Assembly (NCBI GenBank): GCA_014155875.1 | Contig: JACEFZ010026865.1 | Span: forward strand, 698,501 to 762,500 | Direction of reading: 5' to 3' | Length of the DNA stretch: 64,000 nt | Source of the DNA: Cepaea nemoralis | Lineage: Eukaryota; Mollusca; Gastropoda; Stylommatophora; Helicidae | Shown: in pieces, positions 1-11,199 of the stretch | How positions within the stretch are numbered: position 1 is the stretch's first letter | Layout: every line of letters begins with the position of its first letter | The notes under the pieces: model-generated | The model's database searches: none | The model's input: the letters and a program-made list of their open reading frames with translations, nothing else | Told to the model about the DNA's origin: nothing | Made by a program: the position numbers and the translations under genes

Positions 1-999
1 AAGAATGGCAGAATGTTGGTATTTAGTTCTCTTCTCTGATTTAAAAAAAAAACATCCATGTCACACACTGAATATATATTCATTTGAATGAATAAATAGA
101 ATCCAACTAACTGTTTAATTAACAAACTGTTAGACAAGATCATAAGATCGCAATACAACAAATTCTGGTACAACTTTTCATGGCAATCGTCCCTGAGCTT
201 GGACCAAGAATAGCCAAATCATGTTAGCCCTTGTGGCTTCACCTGAAGATTGTCCCAGGATCCGGGCATTCTGTGAGATTGATGCTTCAGACACTCTTGA
301 TTTTCTGGTCTGCTCCAACAAATCTGGCACTGTTCATGACAGATGTAGACTTTCAAAGGTCAGTTTCCATTTGCAGACATCTATAGACCAGTGAGATGGC
401 CAGGCCAGGATCAGATCTCACACCAGCCAACACCTTCTTCTTCTGTTGCCCTTTATCCCTCACTGAGGCACAGGACCTCAACTAACCCACACCCAGCGTG
501 TTACTATCTCCTGCTGCTCGGTACATGTCCTCCCAATATTATTCAGCTCTCATCTCCAGGTGTTTTAGGTCTCCCGCTATTTCATTTGCCTTGTGGGTTC
601 CAGACCAGAGACTGTCTAATGATACAGTCCTCACCAAGTGCCAGCTGTTATATATAAACATATGGGTCTAACACCACAGGCTTGTTGCACCTCTGGTGTG
701 GACAAGGGTCCTTGACCTTTATAGAAGCTACTCTTGTGTTGTGTTTTCTTATTGTAGCATCTCTCCCTGTTCTCCACCGCCCTTGTGGCTTAGGGGATAG
801 TGAGATGTCCAGTGTCATCATTCCCTGACATACCGAGTCGAGGATTCAAAATCAGATGCTGGCCATTTGGAAGTAGACTGCTTTGCATTGAATTTGATTA
901 TATGAGGCATCGGCCATTCAAAAAACAATGGCAAACTAAACTAAATAATCAATACCTGATCTAGGCTCATATTTGTATAGACCAATTGGCACTCCAGGG
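1..999. other. No gene recognised; low-information flank
   Basis: I see no exon with credible splice sites, no RNA gene and no clear repeat unit. Short open frames (for example 391-657) have no domain signal. A weak B-box-like string near 842-853 could be a SINE relic, but no A box supports it. If the CUB gene at 1414 extends upstream, this is probably intron. Confidence 0.5.
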
Positions 1000-1260
1000 T
1001 GGGGGTGGGGGATGTGGTCAGTCTCATGTTGGCTGCCTTGACTTCCCCAGGCATGTCCTGGTACCTGTTGTAGGATGGGTCCACCTGGGACCTGTTGTAG
1101 GCTGGGACCTGTTGTAGGCTTGGTCCACCTGGGACCTGTTGTAGACTGGGTCCACCTGGTACCTGTTGTATGCTGGGTCCACCTGGTACCTGTTGTATGC
1201 TGGGTCCACCTGGGACCTGTTGTAGGCTGGGTCCAGCTGGTCCATGGGAACCCAAGTCCA
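1000..1260. repeat. Dispersed repeat R1, copy 1, with 27-bp tandem core
   Basis: About seven imperfect 27-bp units (core ccacctggtacctgttgta) at roughly 1065-1245. The flanks (ggatgtggtcagt... and ...ggtccatggg / agtccattg) resemble the DNA at 7040-7180 that flanks the 62-bp satellite, so the tandem core appears to be embedded in a dispersed repeat. Open frames on both strands come from the 27-bp (nine-codon) period and are not genes. Confidence 0.75.
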
Positions 1261-1413
1261 TTGTTATAATTCCAATTTGCCCTGATGTTAATTTGAATCC
1301 ATGACAACCAGGTGGGAGGCGAATGACTGGCAACCACGCTGGTGCAGCCCCCCACATGGCCAGGAGAGAATTCAATGTTATAATCTAATTAGAATTCTGT
1401 TTTGCACCGACAG

Positions 1414-1658
1414 GACCAGGGTGTGGAGGAAATTTAACAGGTTTGAGGACAGGTACTTTCACAAGTCCTGGATATCCAGGTCGCTACCCTGAGCCCATGA
1501 CCTGTGTCTGGTACATCACTCCTCCAGCTGCACATCGTATCGATTGGTACTTATATTTCTCAAACACTCCTGGGGCAACTGATGGCTGCGGCAGCAATTA
1601 CGTGTCTGTTTACAGTGGTTTCAGTGATACAGATCCTTTAGTTGGACGTTACTGTGGG
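1414..1658 (+). CDS. CUB-domain protein, internal exon (N-terminal two thirds of the CUB domain)
   Basis: Internal exon of a CUB-domain gene. The acceptor is ...caccgacag|GACC and the donor GGG|gtaagt, giving phase 1 in and phase 0 out; phase 1 is usual for the start of CUB exons. Seen in the translation: the opening PGCGGNLTG, the SPGYPGRYP turn, a Cys plus W-Y-I strand, a DGCGSNYVSVYSG strand (consensus D-Y-V-x-V-x-x-G) and the closing GRYCG, so the paired cysteines C1 to C4 are all present. CUB domains are extracellular beta-sandwich modules of about 110 residues that bind proteins or glycans. The remainder is in the exon at 4923. No upstream exon was found in the window, so signal peptide and domain architecture are unknown. 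Confidence 0.88.
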
Positions 1659-1689
1659 GTAAGTTCTACATTTGTTTTAATTTTGTTGT

Positions 1690-1870
1690 ATTGTTCTCCT
1701 TAGTGTGCTCCTCTTCTCCTCCTTCTTCCTCTTTTTTCTCTTCCTTTTCTCTTTTTCCTCTTTCTTTTCTCTTCTTTTTTTCTTTGTCTTCATTATCTTC
1801 CTCTTCTTCTGCTTCTTCTTTGTCTCCTCCTCTTCTTCTCCTCCCTCTCTTCCTCTTCTTCTACTTCATG
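1690..1870 (+). repeat. Polypyrimidine (TTC/CTT-rich) tract
   Basis: Degenerate CTT/CTC-rich tract starting just after the CUB exon donor, inside the intron. The Ser/Phe/Leu-rich open frames here are compositional artefacts. Confidence 0.85.
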
Positions 1871-2119
1871 AATATCAATATTGCACTCTGGATATCATGA
1901 TTACACCCTGAATACATTCTTATTCTCCCTCCTCTTCTGCTGCTGCTTCTCATCTTCTTCTCCTGCCATGTTGCATGGATCTAGCCTCAGCCTGCAACAT
2001 TGTTGTGTCTGGGCAACGTATCATCTCCATTGCAGAACCTACTAAGTCCCCCAAAATGTAGTTTGCATTGTTCCACCTTGTGGCCAGAAGACATCAACCA
2101 CTTGATAGAAGGAAAAAAT

Positions 2120-2405
2120 CTGTAGGATGTGCTCTGAACTTTATGAAACTCTCTCGTGTGCAGTCGGTTGAGATGTTTAAGTTAAGTGCTTTCCATGTTC
2201 ATATGTTTTAGAACCTTAGTATTGATTCCTCAGTTGTTTCCGGCCAGTTTCTTCAAAAGTGTCAGTTGTCTTGTTGCTCTTCTTTCTGCTTCTTGAAATA
2301 GTGGGCCCCAGGTTAGCTTATTGTCAAGTTTGACACCACGGATGGTATGTGTCTTCATGTTGTATTTCCTGGTTATTGACACTGTTTTAGTCTGCATGTA
2401 GGGAT
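2120..2405 (-). mobile_element. Decayed LINE fragment (RT thumb region)
   Basis: Read on the minus strand, this gives a block resembling GVKLDNKLTWGPLF followed by RATRQLTLLKKLAG. This is the segment after the YADD motif of jockey/I-type reverse transcriptases and parallels YLGVTFDGRLTW...KLSGTTWG in the better copy at 52680-55690. Stops and frame breaks follow, so it is a dead fragment. Confidence 0.6.
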
Positions 2406-2429
2406 CAATTTAATGAATGCCAAGATAGG

Positions 2430-2990
2430 ACCTTGAATACAAGGATTAAACCATGAATACCAAGATTAGGTCCTGAATACCAAGATGAGACCCTGAATAC
2501 CAAGATTGAACCCTGAATAACAAGATGAGACCCTGAATACCAAGACTGGACCCTGAATACCAAGATTAGACCCTGAATACCAAGATTAGACCCTGAATAC
2601 CAAGACTGGACCCTGAATACCTAGATTAGACCCTGAATACCAAAATTAGACCCTGAATACCAAGATTAGACCCTGAATACCAAGATTAGATCCTGATTAC
2701 CAAGACTGGACCCTAAATACTAAGATTAGACCCTGAATACCAAGACTGGACCCAGAATACCAAGATTAGACCCTGAATACCAAGACTGGACCCTGAATAC
2801 CAAGACTGGACCCTGAATACCAAGACTTGACCCTGAATACCAAAATTAGACCCTGAATACCAAGATTAGACCCTAAATACCAAGATTAGATCCTGATTAT
2901 CAAGACTGGACCCTAAATACTAAGATTAGACCCTGAATACCATGACTGGACCCTGAATACCAAGACTGGATCATGAATACCAAGATGTCT
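2430..2990 (+). repeat. 20-bp minisatellite
   Basis: About 28 tandem units of consensus ccctgaataccaagattaga, with two common variants ending in attaga or actgga. It lies in the intron between the two CUB exons. Confidence 0.95.
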
Positions 2991-3054
2991 TCAATAAATG
3001 TTTACAATCCCAAGGATGGCTGGTGTTCAGAAAATTCTGTCATGGGAACTCTTG

Positions 3055-3215
3055 ACAGGAGGAAAGAAAGATGAAAGTAAAAGGAGAAGCAAATGTATTA
3101 CAGAGAAAGATGAAAATAAGAAGAGAAGCAAATGCATTACTGAGAAAGAGGGAAGAAAGTTGAAAATAGGAAGCGAAGCAAATACAGTCGCTACAAGAGA
3201 AAGAGGAGAGATATA
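3055..3215 (+). repeat. A-rich ~42-bp imperfect tandem repeat (3 units)
   Basis: Three copies of a block containing agaagcaaatg...attac.gagaaaga. No coding potential beyond the repeat. Confidence 0.6.
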
Positions 3216-3239
3216 AAATGTAAATTCTACAGGCCTTAG

Positions 3240-4842
3240 CTATGTGTACAGATTCTACAATACATATACATTGACAGATTCTACAATACTGTATGTATAT
3301 CAACAGATTCTACATTCCTGCATGTATATCAAAAGACTACAATCCTCGCTGTATGTGCAAATGCTACAATCCTGCATTTATATTGGTAGATTCTATATTC
3401 CTCAGCTATATGTACATATTCTGCAATCCTGCATGTACATTGACAGATTCTATAATCCTGCACGCATATTGATATATTCTACAATCCTCCATGTATACTG
3501 ACATTTTCTACAGTCCTCCATGTATATTGACAGATTCAACAATCCTGTATGTATATCAACAGATTCTACAGTCCTGCATGTATATCAACAGGTTCTGTAA
3601 TTCTGTAATATCTATAGACAGATTCTACAATCCTGCATGTATATTGACAGATTCTGTAATATATATCAAGAGATTCTACAATCCTGTATGTATATCAACA
3701 TATTCTACAGTCCTGCATGTATATCAACATATTCTACAGTCCTGGTCCTGCATGTATATCAACATATTCTACAGTCCTGCATGTATATCAACATATTCTA
3801 CAATCCTGTATGTATATCAACATATTCCACAGTCCTGCATGTATATCAACATATTCTACAGTCCTGCATGTATATCAACAGATTCTACAGTCCTGCATGT
3901 ATATCAACAGATTCTATAATCCTGTATGTATATCGACAGATTCTATAATCCTGCATGTATATCAATAGATTCTATAATCCTGTATGTATATCAACAGATT
4001 CTATAATCATGCATGTATATCAACAGATTTTATAATCCTGCATGTATATCAACATATTCAACAATCCTGCATGTTTATCAGCAAATTCTATAATTCTCTA
4101 TGTGTATCAACAGATTCAAAAATCCTGCATGTATATCAACAGATTCTATAATCCTGTACGTACATCAACAGATTGAACATTCCTGCATGTATATCAACAG
4201 ATTCTGTAATCCTGTATGTATATCAATAGATTTACAATCCTGCATGTATATCAACAGATTCTATAATTCTCTATGTGTATCAACAGATTCAAAAATCCTG
4301 CATGTATATCAACAGATTCTATAATCCTGTACGTACATCAACAGATTGAACATTCCTGCATGTATATCAACAGATTCTGTAATCCTGTATGTATATCAAT
4401 AGATTTACAATCCTGCATGTATATCAACAGATTCTATAATTCTCTATGTGTATCAACAGATTCTATAATCCTGTATGTATATCAACAGATTCAACAATCC
4501 TGCATGTATATCAACAGATTCTATAATCCTGTACGTACATCAACAGATTCAACATTCCTGCATGTATATCAACAGATTCTGTAATCCTACTTGTATATCA
4601 ATAGATTTACAATCCTGCATGTATATCAACAGATTCTATAATTCTCTATGTGTATCAACAGATTCTATAATCCTGTATGTATATCAACAGATTCAACAAT
4701 CCTGCATGTATATCAACAGATTCTATAATCATGTACGTACATCAACAGATTCAACATTCCTGCATGTATATCAACAGATTCTGTAATCCTGTATGTATAT
4801 CAATAGATTTACAATCCTGCATGTATATCAACAGATTCTACT
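3240..4842 (+). repeat. 29-bp minisatellite with ~202-bp higher-order repeat
   Basis: About 55 units of consensus tgtatatcaacagattctac followed by aatcctgca. From about 4100 to 4830 the units are organised in near-identical blocks of seven, giving a ~202-bp period (recurring landmarks near 4273, 4475 and 4677). The tract ends 80 bp before the acceptor of the second CUB exon. Open frames of 70-140 codons inside it (YINRFYNP-type repeats) arise from the repeat. One stray unit recurs at 5711-5748. Confidence 0.95.
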
Positions 4843-4922
4843 ATGTATACTTCACAGCAGAACACACATCGAGCTCTCAAGCATGATGACATTTTGATCA
4901 TGTTTGTTCTCGTCATTTTCAG

Positions 4923-5036
4923 GACACTGGTTACTACAGATGGTCTGATGTGCCGATTATGGTGCGGTGGTATTCGTCCGGTAACAGCTCTGCTCCTATA
5001 TTCGTTTTCTTCATTCATGCAGACATGCATTCGTAA
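4923..5036 (+). CDS. CUB-domain protein, last exon with stop codon
   Basis: Acceptor ...tcgtcattttcag|GAC, phase 0, matching the phase-0 end of the exon at 1658. The 37 codons complete a CUB domain: after the closing YCG of the first exon come DVPIMVRWYSSGNSS and a hydrophobic FVFF strand, equivalent to the P...S..N.l.v.F strand of the family. The frame then closes at TAA (5034-5036). The usual G-F-x-A-x-Y end of CUB domains is missing, so the last strand is short. An internal donor-like site (4980/4981, CCG|gtaaca) could allow splicing to an unseen exon instead. The reading as the C-terminus is therefore good but not certain. Confidence 0.75.
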   Translation, partial: DTGYYRWSDVPIMVRWYSSGNSSAPIFVFFIHADMHS

Positions 5037-5220
5037 CAACCAGCTAACAGTTAGCCATAGCAACAGCGTGGCAGACCACAAGTTTGGGCAGCCAAGTGAC
5101 AGTCTTTGTTCATGTATATTGTATTTATTCAAATATATCTCAAAGTCATGTGGTGTGCATTCATTAGATTTGATTAATGGGCATTTGTGCCTGTATACTG
5201 TATTATATACCGAAATCTGC
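5037..5220 (+). other. Probable 3' UTR of the CUB gene
   Basis: Sequence directly after the TAA at 5034. No perfect AATAAA occurs close by, so the polyadenylation site cannot be placed. Assignment is by position only. Confidence 0.35.
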
Positions 5221-5399
5221 CATCATCATCATCATCAAGTGCCATTCCAACTGGTAAGAATGATGCTTCTCCACATCTGGTGATCTCTGGCAGAATGCTT
5301 CAATTCACGTGCTAACTTTTCTCCATGCCACGATAAAAGGCTGTCAGAAATCTTCTCTATAAAGAGAGATGTTTCCTGTTGTTAAATATATTCAGGTGT

Positions 5400-5712
5400 T
5401 TCTCATCTCAATTCTTCTTAAAGTCCATGCAGTGTGGTGTTGGTGATCATGTCTATACACAGCCATCTGTCTCATGTACTGCCAATCATATATGATACCA
5501 TGATGTCAGACTATTCAGCATCTTCTCTCTTGGTCTCCCACTGCCTCTCTTCCTCTCCATCCTTCTCATTACGTACCCTAAAAATGTGAACTGTTTTCTT
5601 CTGATGCATTCTCTTTGTGAATTAAATTCTTTAAGATGTCTTCATTGCTGTTTCTATCTGTCCACAATGTTCTCATCATTCTTCTATAAAAGCACATCTC
5701 CCATCTCCCATT
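5400..5712 (-). mobile_element. Decayed RTE-like LINE 3' fragment
   Basis: The minus-strand translation has the CFYRRMMRTLWTDRNSNEDIL block followed by a RGRGSGRPREK-like segment. These correspond to the C-terminal RT region RRM.RI.WTD..tNE..L and the GRGRPR motif of RTE-type LINEs also present at 14.5, 34 and 62 kb. Several stops and frameshifts. Confidence 0.6.
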
Positions 5713-6365
5713 ATCCTGCATGTATATAGACAGATTCTACAATCCTCAGTACAGATTCTGATGATGATGATGAGAAAATGATTTTGTTGTAAAGAAAGAA
5801 ACGGTCTGTTTTTGCATAAATAATTTGTACACCCAACGCTCACATTAAAATCGATTGTAGTGTGTACATAAATTGTCAGAGGGAGTATGTTTGTTTAATA
5901 TTCAAATTGTATGTTTGTCAGACTATTGTTTATATGTTTTATCATAATGTTGATGGAACAATGTCTGTGTTGTTTACATGTGAATTATTTTAACCTAATT
6001 GTAACATCATTTGGTAAATTGCATTACACTGTTTCGTCAAGCCTGTGGCTCAGTACATCTGACTTCAACCAGCATTTGCAGGGGTTTGCATTCCCTAACC
6101 TAGTCACCGTCTCCAGTCTACTTAAAAGGTAGCAGATTTGTGTCTCTCTTTGTCTGGCCCCCTACCCCTTGACCTGTCCGACATGGGCAACCCTACCAGT
6201 ACCTGCGCTACCATCATCATAGCTCTTGGGCTCATTGTAACATGCAAGCCCCTTCACCTCTACAATGTGGATATACTACAGGGGGGGGGGGGGGGGTGGG
6301 GACATAATTACACAATGAGTGCTGTTTGTTTTCTTTGTTGGCTGGCTTGGAACTCATGCCTGGTC
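5713..6365. other. No gene recognised; contains stray minisatellite unit and poly-G
   Basis: Holds one isolated 29-bp minisatellite unit at its left edge, a (GAT) run near 5760, and a run of 18 G at about 6281-6298. Short open frames lack domain signal. Confidence 0.5.
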
Positions 6366-6369
6366 CATA

Positions 6370-6690
6370 CACGTGCTACTACTACTGGGTAGTTGCTACT
6401 ACTGGGTATTGCACTGGACTGATGTTTGCATGTGGACTAGCTTTGTCTATTACTAGTGTCCCCAGCTGGCAGACGAACCCACTCCAACTTCTGAGGTACT
6501 TGTAATTTACATCCTCAAGTGAAGGTCGAGAAGTCAGCATTTTAGTCCAACTAACTAGTATAGTAGTTGAACACGCTACCTCATCATCAGCACATCCTCC
6601 GAAGTCGGAGAGTGTCTGCCTGTATGGCGAGGAACCACCAGTCTGCACACCAATAAGCCAGACATGGGACAACGGATACTCACGCAAACC
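6370..6690 (-). mobile_element. SINE family E copy (minus)
   Basis: The minus strand reads gttggactaaaatgctgact, then tctcgaccttcac...gatgtaaattac and ctggggacactagtaatag. The + copy at 12060-12250 carries the same blocks and 36830-37375 a more diverged version. The tRNA-like head is eroded in this copy. Confidence 0.65.
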
Positions 6691-6990
6691 TCAGGTCCTG
6701 TATGACATCACACTGATGTTGGACAGCAGGATGCCTTCATCCGACATACAGGACTTCGCGTTGGAGCTCAAGCCAACGAACACAAGCAAGCAAGCAAGCA
6801 GCATTATCAGCACACATGAAGTTTCAGAGCGAGTACTCTTATCCATCTAGCCATGCATACTTTATCATGAAATTGTTTATATAAATTGTCAGCACATGAC
6901 ATGTATCAGAAGAGCCAGATGTAAATCTGATAGGGGTTCTCAAGTGGAATGCTCAGTCAAGTAACGGACCCTCGTACACCTGAAAGTGCA
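6690..6990. other. No gene recognised
   Basis: Contains a short (CAAG)n run near 6781-6800. No exon or element boundary recognised. Confidence 0.4.
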
Positions 6991-7175
6991 TGAAGCAAAG
7001 GGTGCTGGGCCCACATTTGTAAAGGTCAGTCGGCACAGGCTGGAGGATGTGGTCAGTAGCCTGCTGGCTGACGTGACTTTCCCCAGTTATCTACTGGTAA
7101 TTGCTGGCTGACGTGACTAGCCCAGATATCTACTGGTACCTGTGTAAGTCTGGGTCAGCCCAGCAGCCCAGGTCC
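6990..7175. repeat. Dispersed repeat R1, copy 2, left flank of the 62-bp satellite
   Basis: Contains ggatgtggtcagt, tggctgacgtgact, ccccag, ctggtacctgt and ggtccattga in the same order as copy 1 at 1000-1260, with an internal duplication of the ctgctggctgacgtgact block. Confidence 0.7.
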
Positions 7176-9236
7176 ATTGAATGTACATGTCTGAGGGAGT
7201 TCAGTCATCCATCCAGCATGATACTGAGCAGTCACCCATTGAATGTACATGTCTGAGGGAGTTCAGTCATCCATCCAGCATGATACTGAGCAGTCACCCA
7301 TTGAATGTACATGTCTGAGGGAGTTCAGTCATCCATCCAGCATGATACTGAGCAGTCACCCATTGAATGTACATGTCTGAGGGAGTTCAGTCATCCATCC
7401 AGCATGATACTGAGCAGTCACCCATTGAATGCACATGTCTGGGGGAGTTCAGTCAGCCATCCAGCATGATACTGAGCAGTCACCCATTGAATGTACATGT
7501 CTGAGGGAGTTCAGTCATCCATCCAGCATGATACTGAGCAGTCACCCATTGAATGTACATGTCTGAGGGAGTTCAGTCATCCATCCAGCATGATACTGAG
7601 CAGTCACCCATTGAATGTACATGTCTGAGGGAGTTCAGTCATCCATCCAGCATGATACTGAGCAGTCACCCATTGAATGTACATGTCTGAGGGAGTTCAG
7701 TCATCCATCCAGCATGATACTGAGCAGTCACCCATTGAATGCACATGTCTGGGGGAGTTCAGTCAGCCATCCAGCATGATACTGAGCAGTCACCCATTGA
7801 ATGTACATGTCTGGGGGAGTTCAGTCATCCATCCAGCATGATACTGAGCAGTCACCCATTGAATGGACATGTCTGGGGGAGTTCAGTCATCCATCCAGCA
7901 TGATACTGAGCAGTCACCCATTGAATGTACATGTCTGAGGGAGTTCAGTCATCCATCCAGCATGATACTGAGCAGTCACCCATTGAATGCACATGTCTGG
8001 GGGAGTTCAGTCATCCATCCAGCATGATACTGAGCAGTCACCCATTGAATGTACATGTCTGGGGGAGTTCAGTCATCCATCCAGCATGATACTGAGCAGT
8101 CACCCATTGAATGTACATGTCTGGGGGAGTTCAGTCATCCATCCAGCATGATACTGAGCAGTCACCCATTGAATGTACATGTCTGGGGGAGTTCAGTCAT
8201 CCATCCAGCATGATACTGAGCAGTCACCCATTGAATGCACATGTCTGGGGGAGTTCAGTCATCCATCCAGCATGATACTGAGCAGTCACCCATTGAATGT
8301 ACATGTCTGGGGGAGTTCAGTCATCCATCCAGCATGATACTGAGCAGTCACCCATTGAATGTACATGTCTGGGGGAGTTCAGTCATCCATCCAGCATGAT
8401 ACTGAGCAGTCACCCATTGAATGTACATGTCTGGGGGAGTTCAGTCATCCATCCAGCATGATACTGAGCAGTCACCCATTGAATGTACATGTCTGAGGGA
8501 GTTCAGTCATCCATCCAGCATGATACTGAGCAGTCACCCATTGAATGTACATGTCTGGGGGAGTTCAGTCATCCATCCAGCATGATACTGAGCAGTCACC
8601 CATTGAATGTACATGTCTGAGGGAGTTCAGTCATCCATCCAGCATGATACTGAGCAGTCAACCATTGAATGTACATGTCTGGGGGAGTTCAGTCATCCAT
8701 CCAGCATGATACTGAGCAGTCAACCATTGAATGTACATGTCTGAGGGAGTTCACTCATCCATCCAGCATGATACTGAGCAGTCACCCATTGAATGTACAT
8801 GTCTGAGGGAGTTCAGTCATCCATCCAGCATGATACTGAGCAGTCAACCATTGAATGTACATGTCTGAGGGAATTCAGTCATCCATCCAGCATGATACTG
8901 AGCAGTCACCCATTGAATGTACATGTCTGGGGGAGTTCAGTCATCCATCCAGCATGATACTGAGCAGTCAACCATTGAATGTGCATGTCTGGGGGAGTTC
9001 AGTCATCCATCCAGCATGATACTGAGCAGTCACCCATTGAATGTACATGTCTGGGGGAGTTCAGTCATCCATCCAGCATGATACTGAGCAGTCACCCATT
9101 GAATGTACATGTCTGGGGGAGTTCAGTCATCCATCCAGCATGATACTGAGCAGTCAACCATTGAATGTACATGTCTGGGGGAGTTCAGTCATCCATCCAG
9201 CATGATACTGAGCAGTCACCCATTGAATGCCTGCTG
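7175..9236 (+). repeat. 62-bp satellite array (~33 units)
   Basis: Unit starts cattgaatgtacatgtctga and ends ccagcatgatactgagcagtcacc; spacing measured directly is 62 bp (7175, 7237, ...). Units differ at few positions (gtac/gcac/ggac; tgagg/tgggg; cacc/aacc). The gcac variant recurs at 7431, 7741, ~7989 and ~8237, multiples of 62, so multi-unit blocks were duplicated. Confidence 0.97.
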
Positions 9237-9304
9237 GCCAATAACAGTATAGGGTTAGCACTGTATGCCCAGGGGGCATCAACACATGCTCAAGTCGTTA
9301 CTTT

Positions 9305-9472
9305 ACTTACTTACTAACCTGATGATAGTGAACGAACGTTATATTTATGTCACATTACTCTACTTACTAACCTGATGATAGAAAACGAATGTTATATTTA
9401 TGTCACATTACTCTACTTACTAACCTCACGATAGTAAACGAACGTTATATTTATGTCACATTACTATTGTGG
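9305..9472 (+). repeat. 58-bp tandem repeat, three copies
   Basis: Three copies of a unit containing cttactaacctgatgatag and cgttatatttatgtcacatt. They lie between the 62-bp satellite and a LINE 3' end. Confidence 0.9.
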
Positions 9473-9497
9473 TGTTTAGAAAGCAATGACAAAATCA

Positions 9498-9704
9498 TCA
9501 TGTGCCATGCCGATAAGCATGGGCGGTCATGATTCGCCATCTCACTCGATCACCAGAGTCGTGAATCAGCTCAGTGTTCTTGTCTGAACCATGCCTCATG
9601 GCCAAGCCATCCAGGTATTTACTTCTCTGCCTCCCCATTGTTCTCTTCCCCTCAATCTTGCCAGTTGTCACCAAGTTCTCCAATTTATTTCTTCTCATAA
9701 CGTG
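9498..9704 (-). mobile_element. RTE-like LINE family A, 3'-terminal fragment
   Basis: An open minus-strand frame of 66 codons with MRRNKLENLVTTGKIEGKR then GRQRSKYLDGLA, ending YRHGT-stop. This is the C-terminus of the same LINE found at 14540-15206 and 61438-63208. Only the last ~200 bp are present, as expected for 5' truncation during target-primed reverse transcription. Confidence 0.85.
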
Positions 9705-9819
9705 AATGGCAAACTACTGAACATAAAATTACTTAGTAACTCACAAACAGTCAATAAATGTTGGCACTGATTGCAACATCCTGATTAAATGGTTTGACCA
9801 TTTCGTTAGAATGCAGCAC

Positions 9820-10325
9820 TGTCAGTGACCAGTGCTGGTGCTGCACCAAGGAAGATCTGATGCAAGAGTCAGGGTTGGGTCTGAGAAGATCTGATACAAG
9901 AGTCAGGGTAGGGCTTGAGAAGATCTGAAGCAAGAGTCAGGGTTGGGCCTGAGAAGATCTGAAGCAAGAGTCAGGGTTGGGCATGAGAAGATCTGATACA
10001 AGAGTCAGGGTGGGGCTTGAGAAGATCTGAAGCAAGAGTCAGGGTTGGGCTTGAGAAGATCTGATACAAGAGTCAGGGTAGGGCTTGAGAAGATCTGAAG
10101 CAAGAGTCAGGGTTGGGCCTGAGAAGATCTGAAGCAAGAGTCAGGGTTGGGCATGAGAAGATCTGATACAAAAGTCAGGCTTGGGTCTGAGAAGATCTGA
10201 AGCAAGAGTCAGGGTTGGGCCTGAGAAGATCTGAAGCAAGAGTCAGGGTTGGGCTTGAGAAGATCTGATACAAGAGTCAGGGTTGGGCCTGAGAAGATCT
10301 GAAGCAGAGTCAGGGCTGGGCCTTA
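9820..10325 (+). repeat. 34-bp minisatellite
   Basis: About 14 units of consensus gagaagatctgaagcaagag followed by tcagggttgggcct. Every unit has a BglII-type agatct. Confidence 0.95.
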
Positions 10326-11100
10326 GAAAAAGAGTTGATTGACCACACCAAAGACATTGTACAATCACATGGAATGACCCTGTCCAGTTCCACTCATCAG
10401 GAGCTGATGCATGACTACAAAAATGGGAGAGGATGGTAGTAATGATTGGATTGCAAAGTCCTGTGAAGCACATGCAGCTGGCGCTGACTTACGTTGTGAT
10501 CATGACAGAACTGTATTTTTATGTAGTATTAACTGATGATATTGGTTGATGGAATACCTGAGACCAGGAACACCACCATCGATGAAGCACTCGCTATAGC
10601 TCTATCTATATCAAATCTAAGGCAGAATATAGGGATTGGTAAAGAAGAGGAGGAGGAAGAAGAAATAGATTAGGAAGAGGAAAAGAAAGAGGAGGCAGAA
10701 CAAGAAAATTAGGAGGAGGAAGCAGAAAAATAGATTAGAAAGGGGAGAAGAAAGAAGAATCAGAAGAAGATTAGGAGGAGGAGAAAGTGAGAAGAAGATT
10801 TAACAAAATGGATGGGGAAGAAGAATATGATGAAGAGAAATCAAGTGTTGCTTGCACTCGCATCAAGATCATACAACCAAGACGTATAAACACAGGTCAT
10901 AATTTATCATCCTCAAGTATATTTTATTATTTTAGCTACCCCTGTGACAGATAAATCACTTGACAGAAACAATCATGTACATTAATAATATTTCATATCA
11001 AATTCAAAGTAGAAACAGTTGATTCCAAATCACTGACGTGAGAAATAACTACTTGTTTTAAAACATTGTAGTCCATGGTGGCACAGAAGCCACAAACATT
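10326..11100. other. No gene recognised; purine-rich tract inside
   Basis: 10625-10830 is a degenerate GA/GGA-rich tract. 10330-10510 resembles LINE-derived DNA but I could not align a motif. No exon seen. Confidence 0.4.
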
Positions 11101-11107
11101 AGGAAAC

Positions 11108-11193
11108 ACGATTTATTGCCTGATATATTATGCTGCATCTCGTCAAGAAACAGCTTGATGAGATGCATCGAAATATGCCAGGCAGTAAATTGT
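11108..11193. repeat. Foldback hairpin, ~40-bp arms
   Basis: Arm 1 (11108-11147, cgatttattgcctg...ctcgtcaag) is complementary to arm 2 (11154-11193) with few mismatches around a 6-nt loop (aaacag). Arm sequence is shared with the larger inverted repeat at 21047-21318. Confidence 0.85.
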
Positions 11194-11199
11194 ATCACC

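Noticed and set aside
3244..4886. Repeated-peptide frames (YINRFYNP-type), possible repeat protein
   Set aside because: The 29-bp unit is not a codon multiple; frames exist only because stops are rare in it, and they shift with each unit-length change.
7175..9236. CRISPR-like direct repeat array
   Set aside because: Units are contiguous without unique spacers and the DNA is eukaryotic.
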